Position numbers and translations under genes: made by a program. From Bretschneidera sinensis (taxonomy: Eukaryota; Streptophyta; Magnoliopsida; Brassicales; Akaniaceae): a stretch of DNA of 64,000 nucleotides. The notes beneath the pieces were generated by a model. That model saw nothing but the letters and a program-made list of their open reading frames with translations, ran no database searches and had not been told where the DNA came from. Below are positions 37,575 through 49,375 of this stretch, piece by piece (positions within the stretch are counted from its first letter, which is position 1; every line of letters starts with the position of its first letter). The stretch lies in contig CM043697.1 of the NCBI GenBank assembly GCA_023935145.1, forward strand, positions 54,827,001-54,891,000, written 5' to 3'.

Positions 37575-39022
37575 ATGGACAGACACTTTAGGAGACATTG
37601 ACAGGGTGATGACTCATCATCCGTGTCAGGATCCAATACCTCTTCTCCTCCAATAAGTCATTATCATCCCACTGATGATCATCAAGACCCAAATTACACT
37701 GTCAATAGTCAAGAGATAAACATAGCCAAAATAGAACAAGATCTTCTTAACTGGCATATACCCAGTCAAAAGATCAATAGGATTTATCAAGTAGGTAGTT
37801 TTGACTTTAGATCAGACTACTCTATCAAAACAACAGAACAAACATATAGTATTAGTAGAGAAAATGAAAGTATTAAATTATTATCGTTACCTGCCATGAG
37901 AAAGCATAGACAAGAAGGTTTTAAATATCTTCATTTAGGATTAGTTCAAATAGCTATAAAACCATTACATCGTTTAGGAATTGATACTCCTGTATTAATG
38001 ATGCTTAGAGATGCTAAGCATTTAAATTTTCAAAACTCTTTATTATCTTTAGTAGCTTCCAATATTCATAATGGTCCTGTTTATTTTAATTGTTATCCTA
38101 ATTTTTCTATAGATTTGTATGACCCAAATCTCATAGATACTCTTACATTAGATATACAATTAAAAAGATTAGATATTAGAATAGGAACTAGAAATTTGAA
38201 TATTATTTATAAAGTTTATTATAAAGTTATGACCACTAAGATTAACCCTAAAGCTTTATTACAAACCAAACCAGAAGAAACTCTTCTTCTAAAAGCCAAT
38301 ACTTTTCATGCCAATAGTATTACCCCTAAGTTATTAAAATGAAATCAAATCACTATTCCTGATTGTTGGAAATTTGAATCTATGGTTCCCCCTAGAGAAC
38401 TAGCAAATTCAAATGTTTCCCACATCAGTGAATCCAATGATAGAAGTGTTATTATCAGATTTGCCTCTGATAATCTGTCCTCTTCTTCATCATCATGACG
38501 ACCAGTCTCCAATAGGATTAGAACCCCTTTATATAATGATCCTCAGATATTACCTCCTAGACGTAGTCTAGATTCAAGAACTCAAAACCATTTATTAGGT
38601 GTGGATTTTCATCCAACCATACCTAAAGGATATTATGAAACTGATTCTTTTAGAACAACATTAGAATCAGATCAAGTAAGAGAAACTTCAAAGAAAAATG
38701 AAGTTCAGGATCCTGTCCAAGATCCCTCCCACAAGATCAGATATGTATGAATTAAATGTCATAATGAGTTCTAACTACGAAATTAACAAAGATCTACTAA
38801 GAAAGGATTTTCTATCAAAAGAAAATAGAAAAAGAAAAAATTGGTTTTCTCAAACATTTTCTGAACAAGAAAAGTCCAAAATCTGTGAAGAATGGTATGG
38901 TCACATGAATGAAATTCGTTGTGACATATTATTCTTTGACAGGTTTGAAATATACACTTTCAATAACAAAATTTATAACCCTTTTGCAAGAAATCATCCT
39001 GATTTAGACAAACCCAATCAAA
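37575..39022 (+). pseudogene. EPRV copy J: ORF1 5' part
   Basis: ORF1 starts at ATG 37575, but a CGA-to-TGA stop lies at 37599-37601. The movement protein then reads open from 37,623 to a Trp-to-TGA stop at 38340. A linker TGA near 38,497, an Asp-to-Asn change nearby and several silent sites match copy H. A 2-nt loss near 38,728 shifts the frame. It ends at a junction with inverted leader sequence (AAA shared, 39020-39022). Confidence 0.85.
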
Positions 39023-39497
39023 ATCACAAAGTTTGATAATAAACAGTTGACTTTATATATTGTGATTAAAATCAAAGAGTAGCTTACAGTACTTTGTGAA
39101 AAAATGACTTGTTCGTTTTACAGAGTGCACTTAAAACTTTTCTCTAAAATATTTCTCACTAAAACCAACTCTAAAATAAACTATTGATTACAAAGGAAAT
39201 TTACAACTTAATTTATACAAAGTGTTGACGGACTTGAAAGAGGATGAAGTCCGGAATTATTGATTGATACTTTCTTGCTAAGGATCTTGCTTTTGCTTAA
39301 GAATATCTTGCTTTTGTGTTATCGAAGTGCTTGTTTTTGTTTTCTTGCGTCGGCTGGGAATCTTGCTGATTGCTTTTATTGTTTGTGTCTTGAGTGCTTC
39401 ATATTGTTTGTGTCTTCTTGTGTCGGCAGAATATTTTGCTTTTTGATTTTCTTGAGTGCTTCATACTATTTTTGTCTTTTTGTGTCGGCAGGAATCT
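39020..39497 (-). promoter_or_regulatory. EPRV copy K leader (reverse), cut before the primer site
   Basis: This is the upstream part of a leader on the minus strand: two 62-bp repeats and a TATA-like box (complement at 39210-39217). It is cut about 60-90 nt before the primer-site position, close to where copy H is also cut. Confidence 0.7.
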
Positions 39498-40684
39498 TTA
39501 TCTTGTTTCATAATCATAATCTTCAAAAGGATCTTGGGCCCAATAGTTTGGTGGAGTATTAGGATTGACAGATGGAGATTGGGTGCTATCTTCATCGCTG
39601 TCTGATATTTGTGACAGTTCTTCAAATAATTTCTTTCTTCGTTCTCTTTCTGACATATTGGAAGACGTTGCTTTTGATTCTTTCATGAGGTGGAGAGGAT
39701 TATTTTGAAACCAACTTTTCACAAAGTTGATGTCAGAATAAGAACAGTCATATTTTGCCCACCATTTAATTTTGAAAGTTCTTTTTATGGAATTGTATCC
39801 ATAACCATATGCAGTAATAGTGTAATCCCACGCTAGAATCCAGGGTATAGCAAAAAGAGATGAATAATAATTCATGGATGTAGGGTTTATGACCAAAAAT
39901 ATGAGATATAAAATAGGTGAGTGATTCTTGAATTTTGGAAGGGAAAAGAGGTGAGCTGATACCGAAAAATGCCCACCAATCTAAAAACTATATGGGAAAA
40001 TCAAATTTTCATTTTTTATCAAAAAAGATAAACCATGAATGAGTCTTTGGTTTGACAAAAAACATATTGAACCAGGCTTTTTGGTAGTCATGGTAATTAT
40101 AAGTTGGAGGATTAAAGGCTATAGAAAAGGGATTAGGTTTGTAATGGTCATGGATTTTGTCTGGACTGATAATTTTTTGGATTTTACATTTGGAATAAAT
40201 AATTTTGTTATGGTCTAGGGGATCATGGGTGTGAGTAATCTCAGTAGTTTTAGTATCTACTAAAACTAACTCATAATAATGCTGGGTTTTTCTTATATCT
40301 TCAGGAATGAAGTGAAAACCTGCAGGGAAAACTTGGTTAGTATATAAATATTGCATAATAGGATTATTATCATGGTCATTGTTTGGTAAAGGCATACTGG
40401 TACAACTAATATATTCTTGGATGGATTTTTCTTGATATTGAGTGGGTGGTATTTTGGGTTATGAAGATAATATTTGGGCCTATGATGAAGATGATAATTG
40501 AGGGAATTCTTCTAATGGTGCAAATCTATTATTTGGCCTTATTGCAATTCTTGGAGTGAATGGAGATAATGGAGGTCTTGGGGAGGATAATGGGGAATAA
40601 TAGTTAGAGGGTTCTTGAGGTTTTGGGGATGAAGGTGGGTTAACCTTCTGTTTGCCATTTCAGGATGTTGACATGTTGCTGATG
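39498..40684 (-). pseudogene. EPRV copy K (reverse): ORF2, broken
   Basis: The minus-strand ATG is at 40684-40682. The codon-5 TGA at 40670-40672 is shared with copy I, and another stop lies near 40,458. Frame changes lie near 40,000 and 39,862. Two long open parts remain (40,395-40,009 and 39,896-39,498). Confidence 0.84.
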
Positions 40685-43600
40685 TTCCTGCAAAAATTCC
40701 CGGGTAAGGAAGTCAGACAGAGAATTATTCTCTCCTTTGATATTTCTATTGTGAAATCAAATGCACTCAGAATGGCTTGCCATCTTGCAAAGATTTGTTT
40801 TGAAACTAAATTTTGAACATCTTTTTGTAAAATCACTTTGGCAGATTTGCAATCAATTTGTAATAAAAATGTTTTGTTGTATAGATCGTCTTGAAATTTT
40901 GATATACATAAAACAATTGATAAAATCTCTTTTTTAATAGTTGAATAATTTTTTTGAGTTTCGAGCCAAATACCGGAATGATAACAAACAATTTGCTCAT
41001 TGGATTTTTCTGGAAGAATCTATTTTAGTATACCACCATATCCTGTATCAGAAGCATCAGTCTCAACCACAATTTGAGCTGAGGGGGACAGGATACCTAA
41101 ACATGGAAGACTTAATACCTTTGTTTTGATAAATCTGACGATCTCAGTGTGTTGTGGGGACCAAGGTTCTGGATTTTTGCGAAGTCTTTTATATAAAGGT
41201 TCTCAAATTTGTCTCATATGAGGGAAATAATCTGATATGTAATTTAAACATCCTAAAAATCTTTGAAGTTGGGTTTTATCCTTAATTTCATCAGGGAATT
41301 TATTGGCGAATTCTATAGATCTATGTATAGGTTTAATAGTTCATTGAAAAATCAGATGTCCTAAAAATCTGACTTTTGTTTGGAATAATTTCATCTTGGA
41401 TTCTGATAATACTAATCCATTAGTTTTGATAATTTGAAAAAATGTTTTAAGATGCTTAAAATGTTGATCTATTGATTTTGAAAATATCAGGATATCATCA
41501 ATATATGTTATGCTAAAATTACAATAATCATTAAAGATATCATTAATAATATTTTGAAATTCAGAATGAGCATTTTTAAGTCCAAAAGGCATTACATTCC
41601 ATTCGTAATGGCCAAAAGAGACATTGAAAGCAGTTTTATATTTATCTTGCTCACTTATTTGAATTTGCCAAAATCTTGATTTTAAATAGAATTTTGAAAA
41701 TATAGCAGAATCATGAAGCCTATTGAGAATGTCCTTTTTTATTGGGAATAGGGTATCTGATCCATTGTAAGACTTTATTTAGAGGTTTATAATTAATAAC
41801 TAGCCTAGGGGCTCCTCGTTCTAGTTCAGCTTGTTTTTGGACATAGAAGGCTGAACAGCTCCAAGGGGACTTGTTGGGCCGGATTAATCTTTTCTCTAAT
41901 AATCCTTTAATTTCTTCTTGACAATAACTTAGCAGTTTTTGGTTCATTTGGATGGGCCTGGACTTTGAAGGAATGTTTTTTTAATTAAAGCCGAGCTCAT
42001 ATGGTAAATAAACTATGTTCTTTTTCCTTTCCCAAAAGGCGTTTGAGATATTAGCCCAAATTTCTTTTTTAAAGGTTATTTCTAATTCTTTAATTTGGGC
42101 TTGGACTTGGGCTTCTCTTAATTGTTGTTCTATTTTTTTGTAATGGATTTCTTCTTTTAAGAAGTTAATATGGGCTTGTTTGTTTTAGATCAAATTTATT
42201 TTACGATGAAGACTATTGGCCTGTAATAGATTCAAGTCTCTGGTATCTATGGGTTGAAGGAAAGGGAAAAATAACTTTTGTCCTAATAGGTTGGTTTCTA
42301 TTCCTAAATGGCTAACTGTAAACGGATATATTTGGGTAAGAAAAGGTGTTCCTAGAATAATATTCTGGTGGATGTTTTTGACTAATATAAAATGCGTTCT
42401 TAGGCAGTAACCATCGTTACATACATAATAATTGCTTATTTTGTATTCTACATTTAGGTTTGAACCACTAGCAGTATTTAATCTTTCAATGGTTTTTTCA
42501 TAATACTTGGTAGGGACAAGGCCTTCCTTGAGACAATTCTGGTCAGCACTAGAATCAACAAGGGCTGTGGTGTTTATATGGTATTCTTCATTAATAACAA
42601 TAGAAATTCTAATATACCATTTCTAGTAATTAATCCTTTCTATTAAACTAATGAAGCTTTCATCAGGATTTACTGTGGGTTCTTCTTCATTGTTTAACGA
42701 AGGTGCCCTGCTAGAGGTAATAGACTTTCCTTTCTTGTCTGTGGGAGACAATATTGATTCTTTGAGACCTTTAATCTCAAGATTAATCATTCTGGCTTTG
42801 ATAGCTGTAGTTTCTTACTGAATGGTCTTTATTTGTTCTTTCATAGTGTTGACTTCTACTTGTAAATCTTGAATACTAGCAGTCTTGGGTTTACTAAATT
42901 TTGATTCTAAGATTTTTGATAGATTAAAAGGTTCTGGGTCTTTTAATCGTTTTTCTTCGCAAACTAAATCTCTTAATTTTACTAGATAATCCTTTTTAGT
43001 GATAGGGTCATCAATTTTGTCTATGATGTCTAATAGGAATTCTTTTTGGGAGGAGATCATGTTTATAGATCTGCATGTACAAAGTCCTTCATCACAATTA
43101 CAAGATTGTGATTCATCAGAGGATTTTGTGTTGGAAGTCTCTTGCATAGTATATATGATATCATCATTGTCAGATGAAGAAGGGTCTTCTTCTGACTGAG
43201 AGTCAATAATCATTACTTTTAATAGTTGTTGTTTTAATGAGTCATCTATTTCTAATTCGTTGATTTTTTGCTTCACTTTGCAATTCTTGGCCCAATGACC
43301 AAGACGTCCACATTTGAAGCAAGCCTTAGAGGACTTTGGGTTTGAATCATGGATTTTTGGATTTCTAGTTTTCTTGGGCTTGGGATTAATAGAAGTACTA
43401 GGTCTATTGGGTTTAGCAAACCTATTGGGCTTAAAGGGTTTCCTATAGGTTAATTTTCTAATGGACTTAGCTTTCTTTTTCTTAATAGCTGATGGGGCCC
43501 TAATAGTTTCAAATCCATATTGAGCACAGAATGATCCTAGTTCCTTTTTGCTCTGATGAAGTTTTGATTTCATTTTGGATTTTAACTTAATATCGTTACA

Positions 43601-45813
43601 AAGGGCAAGGCCTTCATTATTGATAAAGCTAATAATTTCTCCATAGGAGAGATCATCATAGGGAAGGTTTCCATTGTTGAGGTCTCTAATGCGTTGTCTA
43701 ACTTTTTTTGCAAATAGTTTGGGAAGTCCACTAATAAATTTCTCTTTCCAATAAGCATTATTGGAATCTTTTCTAATAAATACTTTGGCAAGGAAAACAT
43801 CCTTGTACCATTTAAAATCTTGCATGGTAGGGCAGGTCAAATTGAGAAGAATTTCAGAAGACCTGGCTATCCATCTGTCTGGATCTCCTATAAAGTGTTT
43901 GAAAATAGCGTAAATCAGGGTTTCAAATGCATTTTCTATTTTTGTTGTGAAAATTCTGACTTCTCCTGTTTGTGGGTCTATTACTGATTGGGGGCTGCTA
44001 TCTTTGATGGATTCTAATACTTCTTGTCGGTTTTCTTCAGTGAGGTAATTTGTCCACCATCCCTTAAGGGTTCTAGTAAACCCTGCAATAATAGATTTAG
44101 TGATACCTTTATTGGTATTGGTGGGTTTGGTTCTATAGGAGGTTGCTGCCATAGTCATTTCTTGGAGCATGTCTAGAATGTTATGCTCACTGGTGCCATC
44201 AAGGTTCCATTCATAAATGGCGTCACTGTCATACTTAGCTTGAACAACAAGCTGTCTTTCTTCAAATTGGAGATCTGGAGGGGTAGGTCTGGGATAATAA
44301 TTTCTAGTTGTAGGCAAAGGTGCTCTGGTTCTATAATTGATTTTATTTACTTCATCATATTCTCTAATTTCACTAATTAAATCTCTGTCTATCTCATGAA
44401 TAAATTCTTTTCCTTTTGAGGTAGATTCTTCCTTAGGTTCTTCTTTTATACTTAATTGTTTTAATCATTCATTAATAGAGGCTAATATGTCATCATCTCC
44501 TAAAGTAACGATATCAGTTTCGATATGAGGAGTGAAGATGGGTTGAGTAATGATTGGTGGTTTCTGAATGCTGGGTGTGTAGGTAATAGGTTTTGAAATG
44601 ATTGGTTCTGTGACTCTCTCCCGGGGGATTTTGGAGGGAAGACTATCAATTTTATGGTCAATGGAGTCAACAGTATGGCTAATGGAATTCAGATGGGTGG
44701 AGATTGTGGCTAGATTTTGATTAGTATAATTATTTTGCTCATAAAGATGTGATATATCAGATCCTGTAGGAATTCGTTCCTTATTATAAGGGTTTTTAAG
44801 GATTTTGAAAGGGGCCGCAGGAATTTCTTCTTTAAACAAAGGTGGTTTTAATTTTAAATTGTTTAATGAATGATGAATGGATGACGAAACCTGATTGGTT
44901 GAGGAAGTCCAATTTTGTTCTAATTTAGTAATAACATCTATTTGATTGGGTTTGTCTAAATCAGGATGATTTCTTGCAAAAGGGTTATAAATTTTGTTAT
45001 TGAAAGTGTATATTTCAAACCAGTCAAAAAATAATATGTCACAGCGAATTTCATTCATGTGACCATACTATTCTTCACGAATTTGGACTTTTCTTGTTCA
45101 GAAAATGTTTGAGAAAACCAATTTGTTCTTTTCCTATTCTCTTTTGATAGAAAATCCTTTCTTAGTAGATCTTTGTTAATTTCATAGTTAGAACTCATAA
45201 TGACATTTAATTCACACATGTCTGACTTTTTGGGAGAGGGATCTTGAACTTCATTTTTTATAGAAGTTTCTCCTACTTGATCTGCTTCTAATACTGTTCT
45301 AAAGGAATCAGTTTCATAATGTCCTTTAGGTATGGTTGGACGAAAATCCACACCTAATAAATGGTTTTGAGTTCTTGAATCTAGACTACGTCTAGGAGGT
45401 AATATCTGAGGATCATCATATAAAGGGGTTCTAATCCTATTGGAGACTGATCATCTTGATGATGAAGAAGAGGACGGATTATCGGAGGCAAATCTGATAA
45501 TAACACTTCCATCATTGGATTCACTGATGTGGGAAACATTTGAATTTGCTAGTTCCCTGGGGGGAACCATAGATTCAAATTTCCAACAATCAAGAATAGT
45601 GATTTGATTCCATTTTAATAACTTAGGGGTAATAGTGTTGGCATGGAAAGTATTGGCTTCTAGAAGAAGAGTTTCTCTTGGTTTGGTTTATAATAAAGCT
45701 TTAGGGTTAATCTTAGTGGTCATAACTTTATAATAAACTTTATAAATAATATTCAAATTTCTAGTTCCTATTTTAATATATAATCCTTTTAATTGTATAT
45801 CTAATGTAAGAGT
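40640..45813 (-). pseudogene. EPRV copy K (reverse): nearly full ORF1
   Basis: Read on the minus strand from 45,813, this is the most extended single ORF1 piece: movement-protein end, linker, coat, knuckle, protease, RT and RNase H. From 45,058 to 42,815 it is in one frame with a single CGA-to-TGA stop at 44465. The coat-knuckle part (44,317-42,815) is open for 500 codons, with CFKCGRLGHWAKNC near 43,290-43,330 and a coiled-coil-like stretch after it. The protease reads DSS instead of DSG (42548-42556). RT YIDD is at 41494-41505, with a Gly-to-TGA stop just after, near 41,341. A TAG before the protease is shared with copy G. The 1-nt loss near 40,742 is shared with copies H and I. Confidence 0.87.
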
Positions 45814-46192
45814 TTATTTCAAAGTTGGTTTTAGTGAGAAAAATTTGAGAGAAAAGTTTTAAGTGCACTCTGTAAAGCAATCAAGTGATCTTTTCACAAA
45901 GCACTGTAAGCTACTCTTTGATTTTAATCACAATATATAAAAGCAGCTATTTATTATCAAACTTTTTGATTTTACTTACTGTTTTCTATTACTTATTATT
46001 ATTTTCTTTTCAATACGATCCTGTTTTCAGTTGGTATCAGAGCCATGTTGTTGTTTCTTTTATGATTTTGTTCATCTTCTTGCTTTGATTATATTGCCTT
46101 CAAGACTCTTGTTACTCTGGTGTCTGAGTGTTGGTAAGCCCGTTGGTCAGCCCTTTGTAAGTCCGTTGGTCAGCCCATAGTGTGGTGGTCCC
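45808..46192 (+). promoter_or_regulatory. EPRV fragment L: 3' part of a forward leader
   Basis: A 385-nt forward leader piece begins after the TATA position, at an AAGAGT microhomology (45808-45813), and includes the primer site at 46032 and the paired GTTGGTCAGCCC repeats. It joins no ORF1; at about 46,190 it switches to a movement-protein sliver. Confidence 0.78.
46032..46045 (+). other. tRNA-iMet primer-binding site
   Basis: TGGTATCAGAGCCA is an exact match. Confidence 0.9.
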
Positions 46193-46223
46193 TAAGTTAT
46201 TAAAACGGAATCAAATCACTATT
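46190..46223 (+). other. 34-nt movement-protein sliver at a junction
   Basis: A forward piece (CCTAAGTTATTAAAACGGAA and following bases) matches the late movement-protein region. It lies between a forward leader and an inverted linker, with CCC and TT shared at its two edges. It is junction filler, not a gene. Confidence 0.78.
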
Positions 46224-47383
46224 GTGGGAGAGGGATCTTAGACAGGATCCTGAACTTCATTTTTCTTTGAAGTTTCTCCTACTTGATCTGATTCTAATGC
46301 TGTTCTAAAAGAATTAGTTTCATAATATCCTTTAGGTATGGTTGGATGAAAATCCACACCTAATAAACGGTGTTGAGTTCTTGAATCTAGACTACGTCTA
46401 GGAGGTAATATCTGAGGATCATCATATAAAGGGGTTCTAATCCTATTGGAGACTGAAGGTCTTGATGATGAAGAAAATGACAGATTATCAGAGGCAAATC
46501 TGATAATAAAACTTCCATCATTGGATTCACTGATGTGGGAAACATTTGAATTTGCTAGTTCTCTGGGGGGAACCATAGATTCAAATTTCCAACAATCAGG
46601 AATAGTGATTTGATTCCATTTTAATAACTTAGGGGTAATAGTGTTGGCATGGAAAGTATGGGCTTCTAGAAGAAGAGTTTCTCCTGGTTTGGTTTGTAAT
46701 AAAGCTTTAGGATTAATCTTAGTGGTCATAACTTTATAATAAACTTTATAAATAATATTCAAATTTCTAGTTCCTATTTTAATATCTAATCCTTTTAATT
46801 GTATATCTAATGTAAGAGTATCTATGAGATTTGGGTCATACAAATCTATAGAAAAATTGGGATAACAATTTAAATAAGCATGACCATTATGAATATTGGA
46901 AGCTACTAAAGATAATAAAGAGTTTTGAAAATTTAAATGCCTAGCATCTTTAAGCATCATTAATACAGGAGTATCAATTCCTAAACGATGTAATGGTTTT
47001 ATAGCTATTTGAACTAATCCTAAATGAAGATATTTAAAACCTTCTTGTCTATGCTTTCTCATGGCAGGTAACGATAATAATTTAATACTTTCATTTTCTC
47101 TATTAATACTATATGTTTGTTCTGTTGTTTTGATAGAGTAGTCTGATCTAAAGTCAAAACTACCTACTTAATAAATCCTATTGATCTTTTCACTGGGTAT
47201 ATGCCAGTTAAGAATATCTTGTTCTATTTTGGCTATGTTTATCTCTTGACTATTGACAGTATAATTTGGGTCTTGATGATCATCAGTGGGATGATCATGA
47301 CTTCTTGGAGGAGAAAAGGTATTGGGTCCTGACACGGATGATGAGTCATCACCTTGTCGACGTCTCCTAAAGAGTCTGTCCAT
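46222..47383 (-). pseudogene. EPRV copy M (reverse): ORF1 5' part, least damaged movement protein
   Basis: The minus-strand ATG is at 47383 (MDRLFRRRRQG). A Gln-to-TAA stop lies at 47168-47170. From 47,062 to 46,238 the movement protein and start of the linker are open for 274 codons, ending in a Gln-to-TAA stop just before the junction. There is no frameshift. A start at 47,062 is only an internal Met. Confidence 0.87.
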
Positions 47384-47918
47384 ACAAAGAGATTTGAAGA
47401 TATGGCAAAGAAGACTGGAGTTAACAAAAGTGAATAGGGCCTACCGGGACCACCACACTATGGGCTGACCAACGGACTTACAAAGGGCTGACCAACAGCC
47501 TTACCAGCACTCGGACACCAGAGTAACAAGAGTCTTGAAGGCAATATAATCAAAGCAAGAAGATGAACAGAATCATAAAAGAAACAACAACATGGCTCTG
47601 ATACCAACTGAAAACAGGATCGTATTGTAAAAGAAAATAATAATAAGTAATAGAAAACAATAAGTAAAATCAAAAAGTTTGATAATAAACAGCTGATTTT
47701 ATATATTGTGATTAAAATCAAAGAGTAGCTTACAGTGCTTTGTGAAAAGATCACTTGATTGCTTTACAGAGTGCACTTAAAACTTCTCTCTAAAATTTTT
47801 CTCACTAAAACCAACTTTGAAATAAACTCTTGATTACAAAGGAAATTTACAACTTAATTTATAAAAAATGTTGACGGACTTGAAAGAGGATGAAGTCCGG
47901 AATTATTGATTGATACTT
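47384..47918 (-). promoter_or_regulatory. EPRV copy M leader (reverse), right end of the array
   Basis: This leader has a primer site (47593-47606), a TATA-like box (complement at 47856-47863) and the paired repeats. It stops at about 47,918, upstream of the ORF2 end, where an LTR begins. Confidence 0.72.
47593..47606 (-). other. tRNA-iMet primer-binding site (reverse)
   Basis: The plus strand reads TGGCTCTGATACCA, an exact reverse complement of the site. Confidence 0.9.
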
Positions 47919-47919
47919 A

Positions 47920-49370
47920 TGAGAGTCATAAAATGCATCTTATTAGTACTTAATTGTTAGCGTTTTAGGATTGATCTAGGTTTTAATTGCACTTTTATAC
48001 GTTAACAACTCTAAAGTATCATTCTTGGATCATTGATCTATTTCGGTGCATTTTCAGGTACTTTAAGCTCAAAAGAGGAGGAAAAGTTATCATTGCTTGA
48101 AGCACAAAGACTCGAGGTATACTAGAGTGAAGGAATGCTTCCGAAAAGGACAAGATGGAGGGCTTAAAAGAGAAACAGCTGCTGCCCGCACTGGAAAGGA
48201 GTTTCACTAAATTGCCAGAATTGCCTGTACAGATCAATCATCTTTGAAAATTAAACTGTATTGATACAAGAAGAACCAGGAGATGAGCTATATATTCTTA
48301 GAAAGGTCCGGAAGTCTATTTTCTGGAGAATTTTACGGTTCGTCAAACAGATTTTTCTAGAAAAAGTTATGGCAGTTTTAGTAGACAAAGGTCAGGCTGT
48401 GCGGGCTGTGCGGGATTTCAGCATGATTTTGGGCTTAAATCCCACATCCCGCATCGGTTGGAAAACATATTTCTATATCTCACATCCCACATCGGATGGA
48501 AAACACATTGCACTCTTGGTATTTTCCTATATAAGACCCACTCCACTTTAGCTTTGGAAATCAATCGGGGATGAATCCAGAGGGCCTTTAGGAGCAATCC
48601 ATAGGGCCTTTAGGAGGAACCCGAAGTTTAAAGTTTGAAGGTCGGGAGAGATGATCGTCGGGAGGCCGAAGGCAACTCGAGGACGCATGAGCCCCATGAC
48701 CGGCTAGTCTCCAAGCAAGGCGAAGGGATGAATCCCTAGGTGTAGTTGTTCTTATTTTTCCTTTATTTGATTCGGTTGTAGTTGGAATTATTTTCGTTAA
48801 ATATTGTTATGTTTTATTCTTTAATTTAATTAGTAGATTTATTATAACTCTGATGGTTGCATGCTTCTTTTCCATATAAGTTCAGTCAGGCTTTTCTTAT
48901 GTGTACCTGTTTGGGTGTGATTGAGTCCGGTAAATCTCTTTTATAGATTTGTCCATTGCTGCGGTATCGTCGTTTAGATATATCGTCGTCTCTTGACAAT
49001 TTATAAGTTAGGTCATGTGTGCTTGAAAGTAAAGAAGATTTCATAACAATTACATTAGGATTTATAAATGCGCTTTAATTGAATATTTTCCGATTGCCTG
49101 TTTGGGATGTGAAACTTGCAATCGAAATAAAAACAACTGAATCAAGTTAGGATTAGAGCAACGAACCTATGGAGGATTTCCGGAACCTTTGTCATTTTTA
49201 TTTTAAACTTATTTACACAATTACCTTTTTTCTCAAACAACTTAGATTCTTTTAATCTTTTATCGTTTGTGTTGAGGTTTACACCTTCTGTTGTACTTAA
49301 CTTGTTTCCCTGTGGAATCGACACCCCAAAACTATAGTACAATAACCGCGTTATGTTTTGGGTGTAATCA
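47920..49370 (+). mobile_element. 5' LTR of a Ty3/gypsy (Athila/Tat-like) element
   Basis: The block begins with TG at 47920 and ends with CA at 49369-49370, five bases before a tRNA-Asp primer site. A TATA box (TATATAAG) lies at 48528-48535. Short internal repeats are visible: GGCTGTGCGG twice near 48,396; a CATCGG-TGGAAAACA unit twice at 48,448-48,510; and AGGGCCTTTAGGAG twice near 48,580-48,618. No matching 3' LTR is seen downstream, so the length of about 1.45 kb rests on the TG/CA ends and primer-site position. Confidence 0.72.
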
Positions 49371-49375
49371 AATTT

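Noticed and set aside
1..47918. A replication-competent integrated virus
   Set aside because: Every ORF1 and ORF2 copy has stops, frameshifts, deletions or lost starts, and no unit is complete.
1..47918. CRISPR-like or bacterial defence array
   Set aside because: Repeats are kilobase-scale viral units without spacers, and introns and plant elements show a plant genome.
1..47918. Badnavirus or Caulimovirus assignment
   Set aside because: Movement protein at the start of one large ORF1, a single downstream ORF2 and no separate aphid-factor or transactivator ORFs fit Florendovirus/Petuvirus-like clades better; a tree of RT-RNase H would decide.
48261..48551. 96-codon frame inside the LTR
   Set aside because: It lies across the LTR promoter and short tandem repeats; no recognisable protein.
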